64,000 nucleotides of DNA from Xenopus tropicalis (lineage: Eukaryota > Chordata > Amphibia > Anura > Pipidae): NCBI RefSeq assembly GCF_000004195.4, contig NC_030680.2, forward strand, positions 145,780,545 through 145,844,544, read 5' to 3'. Position 1 is the first letter of the stretch. Every line of letters begins with the position of its first letter. Shown in pieces: positions 15,478 through 26,828 of the stretch. A model generated the notes under the pieces. That model ran no database searches. It had not been told where the DNA came from and saw only the letters and a program-made list of their open reading frames with translations. The translations under genes and the position numbers were made by a program.

Positions 15478-15944
15478 TAAAGATGCCCATACACTTTAGA
15501 CCAATTTGGCAGCTTATCTGGCCGTGTATGAGCGCCACAGATGGGCCTCAATGACTGACATCCGGAGTGGGCTGCCAGGACACTGGGAAAAATCCCGGTG
15601 GGCCTCGGCTCTGGTGGGCCCTGGTGGCCCAGACCCGACCCTTTGCCAGCGCTCCCCCTGCCCGACCTCTCCTCCCCTGATGCATTAAGTTTACACGCTT
15701 GGGGGAGAACGTCGGGTAGGGGGCCCTGCGAAGGGGGTTAGGGGTGTCTTAGGGGACACGCCCAGCAGGGGCACCTGCAGGGCCCCTGGGTCGGGAACCC
15801 CGGTGCCCTTCACCCTCCAGTCCGACCCTGCATCCGGCCTGAAATTGGGCAGATCTCGATCCAGCAAGTTTGATTTTTACGTTGGCCAAACAATCAAATT
15901 AGCCCTCACCAAGGGAATGGATCTAACAGTGTATGGCCACCTTA
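15478..15944. mobile_element. TAAAGGTGGCC-type MITE carrying a nested hAT-like MITE
   Basis: The outer element begins TAAAGATGCCCATACAC and ends GTGTATGGCCACCTTA, matching the termini of the copies at 35567 and 39350. Inside it, about 15566-15830 is a second element. It ends CAGTCCGACCCTG and its body matches the copy at 56438-56669. The outer sequence resumes with CATCCGGCCTGAAATTGGG at 15831, while TGACATCCGG precedes the insert at 15556-15565. The repeated CATCCGG fits a target-site duplication, although the inner left terminus is degraded. Confidence 0.7.
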
Positions 15945-16410
15945 AGCCCATCCTTGGTACTTCCGTCCATGTGTGGATATAAAGACTTCCAGACTCACAG
16001 AGCCACTCCCAGGAAAGCTGCTTATCTAATGGAGTTTTTGTTTAACACCCTGCTGGTCTCTGGCAGGCAATATTGAGGCTCAAAGCAGGGAATAGCTTAG
16101 TCGGCTGGTCCAGAGCCTGGGCATGGCTGTTTTTTTCAGTAGAGCAGAGCGTACAACTACCCTGGAACTTATTGTAGATCACAAACTCCTCTTGGGGCAG
16201 AGCTGTTATGCCACCCTAGCTTCCAGAAGCCAACGGCACATTAAGGAGGAAGAAAGAGAAAACTATGACAACTGAGAACCAAGGTTTGGAGCTTTTCCCA
16301 AGTGTCAGAACTACAGTTACTGTGCCTGTTGTGTCTGTTGCTACCATGCTGGAATGGGAGTTACCATACTGTTTCTGCTATTCTGGAGAAGAACAATCTC
16401 AATGAAAATC
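15945..16410. other. Unassigned non-repetitive DNA
   Basis: No gene, RNA or transposon terminus was recognised in this stretch. Confidence 0.35.
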
Positions 16411-16626
16411 TAAAGGTGGCCATAAATGTGCCAATACAACTGCCAACAGTCTGAATGTATAAATGTATAGGGCCCTCAGACAGGCTACCCAACCGTTATC
16501 TATTTGTACATTAATGCAGTCCTCATCCCGACGGCCTTTACCTTGCCAGTGTGATTCAGTCTTGGGCCGATAAACTGCCAACTCAGATCATCAGCAGCTT
16601 TTATCGTCCTCTGTATGGCCACCTGA
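16411..16626. mobile_element. TAAAGGTGGCC-type MITE, diverged copy
   Basis: It begins TAAAGGTGGCCATAAATGTG and ends CTGTATGGCCACCTGAA, the same inverted termini as the copies at 15478, 35567 and 39350. It is about 216 bp long, shorter than the others, and carries no ORF. Confidence 0.6.
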
Positions 16627-16694
16627 AGTGTGGTGCAGAAATCATATGTGGCTGTGGTTTGATGCCATACTGTTAGTCTATAGGTGTCTGCTTA

Positions 16695-16941
16695 TAGGGA
16701 TACACCGAATCCACTATTTTTGGATTCAGCCGAACCCCGATTCCTTTGTAAAACATTCAGGCGAATACCGAACCCGAATATCCGAGGATAAGGAAGAGAC
16801 AAAGAGAACCACGCGCTGGCAGAAAATTTTTGACTTCCATGTTTAATGGAAGTCCAGGAGTGTGGATTCGTCCGAATCCTGCTGAAAAAGGCAGAATCTT
16901 GGCCGAACCCTGAACCAAATCCTGGATTCCGTGCATCCCTA
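16695..16941. mobile_element. TAGGGATGCACCGAAT-type hAT-like MITE
   Basis: The termini TAGGGATACACCGAATCC and GGATTCCGTGCATCCCTA are inverted repeats, and the body is rich in GAATC/CCGAA motifs. It is the same family as 18673-18873. The flanks do not show a clean 8-bp duplication. Confidence 0.75.
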
Positions 16942-17499
16942 CTTATCATACCTATCATATCAAGACTTTCAAGACTTTCCTTAAATGATAGTAACTTTGT
17001 GCCATACTCTACATCAGGGGTATCCTAAAGTTGACCAATCAGTGCTTCTCGTGGCCGGTAGATCACAGCACTCAGTGTTGTCCATATAGTGTTCAATAGA
17101 TCAGTCTTCTGGGTCATTCCACTCGGATTATAAAAAAAGAAAACAGCGTGAGAAATGGGTGTCACTCATTCAAATACAACAATAAGTGTTTCCTCTCTAT
17201 GGCAGTAGAAGACTTAAGGTGGAAGACCTCAGATATTATTTTTATAACCAGGTCTTCACTTCATCCAATACATTTATCAAAGATCGACTCTTTAAATCAA
17301 CACATTTGTTATTGGCTAAGTGAATTATTATGTGTAGATACTCCTGTCCATTGCAGGCCAGTAGGCAGGGATCAGCTGGTTGGGAAGAGGGCTAATTTTG
17401 GCCAATTTATCTGAGGCCTAAGTAGGATGTATGAGAGTTAATAATATAAAATGGTAACCAGTTAAAATCCCTTTGCTTTTATTTATTTATTAGGCTGAC

Positions 17500-18560
17500 T
17501 AGTGGTTCCATATCTATATAAAAAAGTAGCGGTGGGAGAGGGCATCCCTGCCATGTGCCACTTTAGAGTACATAGGGCAGTAAATGTTTTGTTGTCGCCC
17601 ACAGGAATGGCTACTCTGTCGAGTGAAATATCTTTTCTTTGTCTAGGGTGGCAACGACTCTACTCCCCACGTTATCATGTGCAGGGGTGCATTTTAGTCT
17701 AGTGTCGCCCTATGGAAATCCACAGCAGAGGCTGGGGGCATTTTTTTTTTATCAAAAAAAAAAAGGAAAATACCCCCTATGGCTGCCGCCCTAGGCACTG
17801 GCCCTCGGATGCCCCATTTTAAATATGGCTCTGATCATGTGATATAAATAAGTTGGTGAAAAAGCATCTGAAATCTATGTTATTGGTTCTTCTTGGCATG
17901 AAGACTGGTTTGTGCAACTACCTTGTTTAGTTGCCTGGCTAAAACTTATCCAGTATTTTTGCATCACAGTTTAGTAATGAATTTGGTCTGGAAGAAGCAC
18001 ATTCTATGGGGGGGTTATTTAGTTTATGTAGAACTATAATCACTGCTTTTTGAAAATGTATTTACACATTTCGTGCCAGGCACTTAATCATTCCACTGGG
18101 AACCCGTATAGTCTGGGGGATTCCCTGCTGGAATTCATTGTATACCTTCTAACACTTCTGTAATTGGGCCCTCAAGAGCCAGGATCCCCAGGCCACCTAG
18201 AAATATCATATAAATATTGGCCATTACTGAGTTATATATGGATACAGTTATACAATTGAATAAATAAATGATGTTTTTGCTATAAGGATAGACCCCCCCC
18301 TCCCCAGTAGGGTAGCTGAAATACATGCATAGTAAACCATCGACAACATGGCTTTTCTTTAGGGTGACCAGTCTTGCCTATCTAGATACATTTTTTGGAT
18401 TATGGTGATTGAGGTTTTATGGTGATTTGGCAGAGTGCCTTTAGTGTTATCAACATCACATGATACTAACTCCCAAGCCCCCAACCCATTCACCTCCTGC
18501 CCCAACTTAGATCTAGACCCAACTAAGAGTCTTAGTAGACCGTGCCTCAGCCATGGCTTC
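17500..18560 (-). mobile_element. Possible decayed LINE fragment (L1/Tx1-like), minus strand
   Basis: Segments such as GTGGGAGAGGGCATCCCTGC (about 17530) and TTTTTGCATCACAGTTTAGT followed by TTTGGTCTGGAAGAAGCAC (about 17957-18000) resemble the reverse complement of L1-type ORF2 coding sequence as I remember it. No intact frame survives. The limits are approximate. The identification rests on remembered similarity only. Confidence 0.3.
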
Positions 18561-18672
18561 TTGGTTTATGGTCCTTGTTTCCTTTTTCATTCCCTTTCAT
18601 AATATAGATTCATCCTAAAGTGCAGAAACAGAAGCAGGAGCATTCATTTACCCGGCAATATTTGGATTCCAT

Positions 18673-18873
18673 TAGGGATGCACCGAACCCCCAAACCTCC
18701 AAACCCACCCCAACGGATTCTGACGAATCCCGAACTGAATCCAAATGCTAATAAGCATATGCAAATTTATGCTAATTAGGATTTGGATTCAGTTCGGCCG
18801 AAACCAAATCCATCAAAAAAAGGTTGGATTTGGCCCGAATCCCGAACCGAATTCGGGATTCAGTGCATCCCTA
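18673..18873. mobile_element. hAT-like MITE with perfect 8-bp target duplication
   Basis: The element starts TAGGGATGCACCGAACCC and ends GGGATTCAGTGCATCCCTA. It is flanked on both sides by GATTCCAT (18665-18672 and 18874-18881), an exact 8-bp target-site duplication as expected for hAT transposition. At 201 bp and with no ORF, it is non-autonomous. Confidence 0.88.
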
Positions 18874-19145
18874 GATTCCATACTTATCTGCAAGGGGATC
18901 CTGCAGGTCTGTTTCCTAGCCAGGTGTTGCCTTTTTGGGGGGTATAAACATATGGGCTTGGCCCTTATCCTCTACCCACAGTTTAACTAGGGAGACCATT
19001 GCTTATGGAAGTTGGCATTGGCTCAGTCTTTTCTTTATGACCATGAATTTTGGACCCTACTTGTGAATTTCTGCTGGGAAGTCTAGTTACATGGAGACTC
19101 GGACATTGACTTATATAAGATCTGCTTCTCTAAAGTTAAATGTTA

Positions 19146-19576
19146 TTAAAGGAGAAGGAAAGGCTAGTAAAGAGTTAATCTCAAGCTGCAGGCATACCTT
19201 CAGTTCTCTCAATAGTGCCCTTAAGTCTCCCCATATTTCTCCCGTTCGGATGATCAGAAGCCTCATAGGAAGAGAAAACGCTGAGCTGTGTAAAGAAAGT
19301 TCCCATAATGCCTCACTCCTGCTCCAAGACTAGTGTACATGCTCAGTTAGTTAGACTATGTGTCAGCTTCCTGCTGATTGGCTTAGATCCACATTCCTAA
19401 GGGGGGGATGGAGTTCTTAGCATTCTTGAGGGAGAGGGGAGCAGGAGAGAGGAGAGAGCTGCGTGTCTCTGGCAGAGGAAAACAGACACAATAAATCCTT
19501 TGACAGAGGACTCAGTGCAGCGTTTCTGTGAGTGCTTATGGCTGTATTTACTTTAGACCTTTCTGATAAAGCAGAC
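19146..19576. mobile_element. TTAAAGGAGAAGG-type MITE (T2/Kolobok-like), right end lost
   Basis: It begins at a TTAA with TTAAAGGAGAAGGAAAGGC, a terminus shared with fragments at 44804 and 51581. Its right part, ending TTCTGATAAAGCAGAC, stops where the next MITE begins at 19577, so its right terminus is missing. No ORF is present. Confidence 0.6.
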
Positions 19577-19835
19577 TAAAGGTCCCCATACACGGGCCGA
19601 TTATAGCTGCCGATATGGGTCCCATGGACCGATTCGGCAGCTTATCGGCCCGTGTAGGGGCAGAACCGAGGGGCCTGGCCGACCAATATCTGGCCTGAAA
19701 TTGGCCAAATATCGATCAGCCAGGTTAGAAAATCCAGTCGGATCGGGGACCACATCGGCTCGCTGATGCAGTCCCCGAACCGACTGCCCCATTGCCGCGT
19801 GCAGAATTTGATCGTCTTTTACCCAAACTTTTCTT
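19577..19835. mobile_element. TAAAGGTCCCCATACACGG MITE, right end truncated
   Basis: It starts TAAAGGTCCCCATACACGG and matches the left two-thirds of the copy at 39350-39710 through GCCGATATSGGTCCC, AATCCAGTCGGATCGGG and CCCCATTGCCGC. It then breaks off near GATCGTCTTTTACCC. It abuts, and probably truncated, the preceding T2-like element. Confidence 0.7.
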
Positions 19836-20523
19836 TTAGACAATTTTCATGGATTTCTCTCCTTTACCCTTTTTGTAAACCCCATCAGCAAAATCTTATT
19901 ACATTTTGGTCTGTTCTCTAGGTCTGCCTTTGGTTCCATGCTTGGTAGTAACTCTTCTTTCTACTTGTGTGCCTGCTCCCTAATTTTTGTAGATGTCAAG
20001 ATGGGTTTTGGTGAATTTCCGACTTCAGTTTATCTATTTTAGCTTGACTGGTTGTTAGTAGTGAGATTATTTCTGCCAGGTACGTTGGTCCATTTAATGT
20101 CAGGAAATAACGAAGTGGCCATAGTAATGTGTTCTGGCAGAATAGTAATCCGCTCATCCTCTTAAATTTCATCTGGGGCTAACGTTGTGTCTATGGTATG
20201 GTCCTTGCAGTTAGCATTGGGTCCCATGTGTGTCGCTCAGGTTTCTTTGCTGCTTGGGCCCCAATGTCCGATTCCCCTGTGAGCTCTCCATTTGTTATGC
20301 GACCGTGGTTGCAGCCACCATCTTGGACCTCCTCCTCTTGAGTGGAGATTCGTGTTCTTTGTGAGCGTTCTACTTTTTCCCATTCACCTGTTCAGACAAG
20401 ATCAGAGAAAACGTGTTGGACATTTTCAGCCTGTATTTTTGTCCTGGGAGGGCGGTACTGGATTGTTTAATTGGGCCCTGCTCTACAGGCACCAATGCCC
20501 CCCAGGGGTTGGATATTTGACAG
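19836..20523. other. Unassigned DNA, possible decayed LINE sequence
   Basis: No intact gene. The composition and phrases resemble the decayed LINE at 17500-18560 and might be an earlier part of it, but the evidence is weak. Confidence 0.25.
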
Positions 20524-21245
20524 TACAGGTATGGGATCCCTTATCCAGAAACCCGTTATCCACAAAGCTCCGAATTACGGAAAGCCTGTCTCCCATAGAC
20601 TCTATTTTAATCAATAATTCAAATTTTTAAAATTGATTTCCTTTTTCTCTGTAGTAGAACAGCCCTATTGGGTTTATTTAATGGTTAATTGATTCCCTTT
20701 TCTCTGTAATAATAAAACAGTACCTGTACTTGATCCCAACTAAGATATAATTACCTCTTATTGGGGCAGAACAGCCCTATTGGTTTTATATAATGGTTAA
20801 ATGATTCCCTTTTCTCTGTAATAATAAAACAGTACCTGTACTTGATCCCAACTAAGATATAATTACCCCTTATTGGGGGCAGAACAGCCCTATTGGGTTT
20901 ATTTCATGGTTAAATGATTCCCTTTTCTCTGTAATAATAAAACAGTACCTGTACTTGATCCCAACTAAGATATAATTACCCCTTATTGGGGCAGAACAGC
21001 CCTATTGGGTTTATTTAATGGTTAAATGATTCCCTTTTCTCTGTAATAATAAAACAGTACCTGTACTTGATCCCAACTAAGATATAATTACCCCTTATTG
21101 GGGGCAGAACAGCCCTATTGGGTTTAATTAATGTTTTATTGATTTCTTAGTAGACTTAAGGTATGGAGATCCAAATTATGGAAAGACCCCTTATCTGGAA
21201 CACCCTTGGTCCCGAGCATTCTGGATAACGGGTCCTATACCTGTA
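20524..21245. mobile_element. TACAGGTATGGGATCC-type MITE with four 113-bp repeats
   Basis: It starts TACAGGTATGGGATCCC and ends GGGTCCTATACCTGTA, inverted termini that also bound the element at 26494-30125. The interior holds about four copies of a 113-bp unit (GATTCCCTTTTCTCTGTAAT onward to CCCTATTGGGTTTATTTAAT). Each unit contains AATAAA on the plus strand. No ORF. The same unit forms the arrays at 26640-30010, 44925-46196 and 61492-62450. Confidence 0.88.
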
Positions 21246-22399
21246 CTTATCAAAAGAGCACAACCCCCTCCCCAAATGCTCCTTTTGCCCAGTCTAACTC
21301 TTATACAGTTTGGGAGTAAAATAATAAAACCTGAATTAAACAAAATCTACACATTTCAATAGACATGTCTAAATATATATATATCAAGTGTATCAAGTGT
21401 ATTTTGAATTCCCAAGAGCTTGTAAAATATTTATATAAGGGTATGTAAAAATATAAAAACAAATGAAAAAAAACTCACCTAATGAGAAGGAAAAATACTG
21501 GGCTTTCCATGTTTTTTTTTTTTTCCTGTTATGGCAAAGGGCAGAAACTTCAGATAAATTCTTCCACCCTCTTGAGGGTAAACACTGTGAGAAAGCAAAG
21601 GGTTATTTGTAAGGGCATTGTAAGAAGCCAAAAGAGGACAGAAGGCACCAATAATTGCACGGTGTACACCTCTGCGCTTCCCAGTGCTCTTTGTTCCACG
21701 ACATAATTGGCTAAATCTTGGAGAGGGTTGAGTGGGGGGTGGGGGGGGACGGATAATATCTGAACAAGCTAATTAATTCTCTTTCACAAAGTAAGGGCAC
21801 ATTCTTGAGGCCGCTGCCACCGTGTATGAGAATTGCTGATCAAATCCCCATCTCAGCGCAGAAGGAGGTGAAAGGGCCGCGTATGGAGTGCGCAAACACA
21901 CAGAATGGGGGAAACCAAAGGCACCGGTCTGTGCGTGTTTGTCACCCAGATTAAACGTGTAAACAGAAAGATAAAGCTGAAACCGAGTGGGTCAACTGGG
22001 GATTTGGGTGATACAATAAATATTTAGAACACAAGCCGGTGTATGGCGCAGGGATCTGTTGAAAAGAATATACTTTCATACAAAAAGGTTCAGTTGACCC
22101 CGTGGATAGGCAATTAGCACGGAGGGGGCGAGCAAAGGAACAAGTGGAATATTTTGAATTCTATTGGGAAGGTTAAAGGCCCCAAATGCCACAACGTCAG
22201 ATTCATTTTTATCTGGAAAGTAATAGTACTTCTACTGGCTCTGCTGCCACCTGGGGCAATGTACCTAATGCCCTATATAGCGGCATACCAGTGAGGCGCT
22301 ACAGGTAGGAGAAAACTGATATAAAGTGTTTCTACACCATATTGTTATACATTGCCATCTTGTTACTCTCCATGACTTTTGTCACATCTTGTTATCTCC
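21246..22399. promoter_or_regulatory. Non-repetitive island, candidate conserved non-coding element (core about 21700-22160)
   Basis: The core is balanced in composition, non-repetitive and contains AATTAATT at 21771-21778 within GCTAATTAATTC. No reading frame is convincing. Isolation between a MITE and a minisatellite suggests retention under constraint, but this is an inference. Confidence 0.3.
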
Positions 22400-23190
22400 A
22401 TTTTGCTCTGCGTCCTCCATCTTGCCCTACTATTTCCACCATGCCCAGAAGTCTCCATCTTGCCCTACTATTTCCACCATGCCCAGCAGTCTCCATCTTG
22501 CTCTACAGTTTCCACCATGCCCAGCAATCTCCATCTTGCCCTACTGTTTCCACCATGCCCAGCAGTCTCCATCTTGCTCTACAGTTTCCACCATGCCCAG
22601 CTATCTCCATTTTGCCCTACTGTTTCCACCATGCCCAGCAATCTCAATCTTGCCCTGTTTCCACCATGCCCAGCAATCTCAATCTTGCCCTGTTTCCACC
22701 ATGCCCAGCAATCTCCATCTTGCCCTACTGTTTCCACCATGCCCAGCAATCTCCATCTTGCCCTACTGTTTCCACCATGCCCAGCAATCTCCATCTTGCC
22801 CTACTGTTTCCACCATGCCCAGCAGTCTCCATCTTACCCTACTGTTTCCATCATGCCCAGCAGTCTCCATCTTGTCCTACTGTTTCCACCATACCCAGCA
22901 GTCTCCATCTTACCCTACTATTTCCACCATACCCAGCAGTCTCCATCTTGCCCTACTGTTTCCACCATGCCCAGCAGTCTCCAACTTGCCCTACTGTTTC
23001 CACCATGCCCAGCAGTCTCCATCTTGCCCTACTGTTTCCACCATGCCCAGCAATCTCCATCTTGCCCTACTATTCCCACCATGTCCAGCAACCTCCATCT
23101 TACCCTACTGTTTCCACCATGCCCAGCAGTCTCCATCTTGCCCTACAGTATCTACCATGCCCAGCAATCTCCATCTTGCCCTACTATACC
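22400..23190. repeat. 38-bp minisatellite, about 20 copies
   Basis: The unit is TCCATCTTGCCCTACTGTTT followed by CCACCATGCCCAGCAGTC, with frequent CAGCAATC variants and two shortened units near 22640-22700. Three overlapping plus-strand ORFs of about 300-367 aa cross it. They are low-complexity Pro/Ser/His translations and not credible genes. Confidence 0.95.
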
Positions 23191-24066
23191 TTCAACTCCA
23201 CACTCTTGCTACCTACAATCATTGATCCATGCACCTTTTCAAAAAAGACCTTCAAGTACTCGTACATGGACAAAGGAAGATCATACAAAGTCCATGCAGA
23301 TAGTTCCCTGGTTGGAAATAAACCACCATATTCCCTATGCCATCCAGATGGAGCAGATTTACTGTATCACCAACAGGAAGGAGTCATAAGGATTAAGGCT
23401 TATGGAGGCCCTGCTTCTTATAGGGCTGCAAGGGTCCATATCTAAAAAAACATACATTTATGGAGTTTACAAAAATAAGAGACAAGGAGGGAAAGGAGGA
23501 AGAACTCACCAGAGAGGAACAGATAAGGAAGAGAAGAAAAAAATCTGATGAAGAAGGAAAGAAAAGGAATGGAAAATGAAGATCCAATGGCCACATCACA
23601 TACAAGGAACACGGGCTTATATTAGCAATGATATATTTCTTCTTTTTAAGGTATCTGCAAGAGCCCTCATAGATATTACATATTTACTTCTCTGGGCTTC
23701 TTTCTTTCTTAAAAGAAAAGCTCCAAGAGCATTGAACAGCAATAGGGCTGAAATGCCTGTGGCTGAATTACAAGGCTGTGCATCATTGTGACGAGTAACG
23801 CAGGTTTAGCCTCAGGTTGGGCACTGTGGGACGGCACAAACTAGAGATATCTCTTCACATCATTTCATCATGTGCCTTAACAGATGGAAGACAACTTGGT
23901 GATATCACATGCATTTAAGGAACATAAGAATGTCTGCAATACATATGGAGAAAAGAATGATTTAAATTAAATATTTAAAACCTTCCTTAAAAACGTTTAT
24001 TACCATTATGTATCCTATTTGTTTTTAATCATATAAATGATATGATTGATGGCTACACCTTTGCTT
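23191..24066. other. Unassigned non-repetitive DNA
   Basis: No domain-bearing ORF, RNA gene or transposon terminus was recognised. The open frame that runs into it from the 38-bp array has no recognisable homologue. Confidence 0.35.
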
Positions 24067-25045
24067 TATCCACCCTTCTGGATTTCACCAGCCTTTTGCC
24101 TTTCTCCACCCTTCTGGCCTTTACCAACCTTCTGCCTTTCTCCACCCTACTGGCCTTCACCAACCTTCTGACTTTCTCCACCCTACTGGCCTTCACCAAC
24201 CTTCTAACTTTCTCCACCCTCCTGGCCTTCACCAACCTTTTGACTTTTTCCACCCTTCTGGCCTTCACCAACCTTCTGCCTTTCTCCACCCTTCTGGCCT
24301 TTACCAACCTTCTGCCTTTCTCCACCCTTCTGGCCTTTACCAACCTTCTGCCTTTCTCCACCCTCCTGGCCTTCACCAACCTTTTGACTTTTTCCACCCT
24401 TCTGGCCTTCACCAACCTTCTAAATTTCTCCACCCTCCTGGCCTTCACCAACCTTCTGCCTTTCTCCACCCACCTGGCCTTCACCAACCTTCTGACTCTC
24501 TCCACTCTCCTGGCCTTCACCAACCTTCTGACTTTCTCCACCCTCCTAGCCTTCACCAACCTTCTGACTCTCTCCACCCTCCTGGCCTTCACCAACCTTC
24601 TGACTTTCTCCACCCTCCTGGCCTTTACCAACCTTCTGACATTCTCCACCCTTCTGGCCTTTACCAGCCTTCTGAATTTCTCCACGCTCCTGGCCTTCAC
24701 CACCCTTTTGACTTTCTCCACCCTTCTGGCCTTCACCAACCTTTTGCCTTTTTCTGCCCTCCTGGCTTTCACCAACCTTTTGACTTCTCCACGCTCCTGG
24801 CCTTCACCAACCTTCCGACTTTCTCCACGCTCCTGGCCTTCACCAACCTTCTGACTTTCTCCACGCTCCTGGCCTTCACCAACCTTCTGACTTTCTCCAC
24901 GCTCCTGGCCTTCACCAACCTTCTGACTTTCTCCACGCTCCTGGCCTTCACCAACCTTCTGACTTTCTCCACCCTTCTGGCCTTCACCAACTTTGACTTT
25001 CTCCAACGTTATGGCCTTCACCATCATTCTGACTTTCTCCAATTG
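24067..25045. repeat. 36-bp minisatellite, about 27 copies, open on both strands
   Basis: The unit is TCTCCACCCTTCTGGCCTTC followed by ACCAACCTTCTGACTT, with many point variants. The plus strand reads as a 12-residue hydrophobic repeat (TLLAFTNLLTFS). The minus strand is open for 329 codons as a basic 12-residue repeat (RRLVKARRVEKV). Both openings follow from a stop-poor unit of 36 bp. No start context, splice site or homologue supports a gene. Confidence 0.95.
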
Positions 25046-25262
25046 TTACTTTTTTTAAAATTCTGGCTTTCAGAAAACTTCTGACTTTTTCTGGCCTTCT
25101 CCAAACATTCGGTATTATACATGGGCTGTCAAGCTAAGGCCCTCTCAGAGCCCCAACCTGACCAATAGTAGACATTTAACTGTAATATAATCCAGCCCCA
25201 GGATATTTTGCATATGGCATAATTAGTTTAATACTTGGATAATGATAGGCAGCACACACGTA

Positions 25263-25634
25263 GGGGCAGATTTTCTGATTTTTCTCATTCTTTTTCAAAA
25301 TTCAAATAAACTAATAAAGTCTAAACTGAAAAGTATGTGTGGAAAAAAGTCGTAAAAAAGTTGTTAAACTCCAAAATTTTCAACTTGTCGCACCAAAACC
25401 TCTACTTTTTCAAACTGTTGCACAAAAAATCAGCATCAAAAATTGGAAACCTCTAAAGTTTCTAAGCAAAGAAAGATTCTCCAGGGAAGGGACCTCTGCC
25501 ATTGACTTCTACATGATCTCAGCAAGTTTTAGCTGGCAAATATGTCAGATTCTGATTCTCGTAAATCTGTGACTTTTTCTTTATGCAACTGTTAGCGCAA
25601 AAAAATCTGAGCGTAGTAAATGGCCCCCTTAGCG
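25263..25634. mobile_element. GGGGCAGATTT...AAATGGCCCCC MITE-like repeat
   Basis: The left end GGGGCAGATTTTCTG and right end AGTAAATGGCCCCC are imperfect inverted repeats, and the body (AAAAAGTCGTAAAAAAGTTG and similar) resembles the repeats at 31865-32126 and 32232-32496. No ORF of interest. Confidence 0.5.
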
Positions 25635-26493
25635 TGTTTATGGGGTTTTTTTTGCTTTCTTTTGAATGTTTTATTTATGAAATTAGAATACATTATCAAT
25701 CCCTATTCAATACACTATCCATCACATTAAACTATGTATAAAAAGGTTACAAAAGAGAACAAAAAAAACCTATGTCTATTTACTAGCCATCTGCCCTTAC
25801 TTATAAGCCCAATTGTGGCTAAAACAGAGGTTTGAGGAGTCAGAACCAAATGGACAGTGTTTAATTGGCCTTCAATCCAAAGTAAAGGCACCAGAGCCAG
25901 AAGAATTCATTATTGCTACTCTTGAATCTTGAAATTTAACATTTCAGAAATTGATAATAAGAAAGGAATGGCGTTCATTACGCAGAATGTAGGCCAAAGA
26001 GGCTGTGCCCTTGGGGTGGAGGGGAATGATTTAGGTCACTGTTGATCGGTGGATGTGAAGAATGTCAAAAGATGGGATTTATCACTCATTCGGTTGATGC
26101 TTCGAAAGCAAAGGCCACTATGGCTTGGCTGGAAATGATCCTGCATGGAGTTTGCTTTTGGGCAAGATAGATGGAGGCATCTGGCTGCATTAGTGAGAAG
26201 ACACGGGGGCAGGTTGGGAAATGATACTGAAATTTAGCACTGGAGAAGCCAGACTGTTCCTTTACTACTGTTCTTTTTCCGTTTTTAATTATCATCTTGG
26301 CGAGTACATTTTTATTTTGGTGCTTCAGACGCCCAGGACAGTTGAGGGTCTCATACAGGGTCACTAACTTTCCTTCATTTTGCCCACTTCTCCAATGGAC
26401 ATACTAACGGGAAATTAATATTTATGCTCCTGGTTCCCTTAACTTCCATAAGGTTTAACTGACTCAGCTAGCATACTCTGCCTTGCACCATTG
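25635..26493. other. Unassigned non-repetitive DNA
   Basis: AT-rich to mixed sequence with no recognised gene, repeat or transposon terminus. Confidence 0.35.
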
Positions 26494-26828
26494 TACAGGT
26501 ATAGGACCCATTATCCAGAATGCTTGGGACCAAGGGTATTCTGGATAAGGGGTCTTTCCGTAATTTGGATCTCCATACCTTAAGTTACAAAAAAATCAAT
26601 AAAACGTTAATTAAACCCAACAGGATTGTTTTGTATCCAATAATGATTAATTATATCTTAGTTGGGATCAAGTACAGGTACTGTTTTATTATTACAGAGA
26701 AAAGGGAATCATTTAACCATGAAATAAACCCAATAGGGCTGTTCTGCCCCCAATAAGGGGTAATTATATCTTAGTTGGGATCAAGTACAGGTACTGTTTT
26801 ATTATTACAGAGAAAAGGGAATCATTTA

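Noticed and set aside
22326..23445. Plus-strand ORFs of about 300-367 codons
   Set aside because: Almost entirely 38-bp minisatellite. The non-repeat tail has no recognisable domain.
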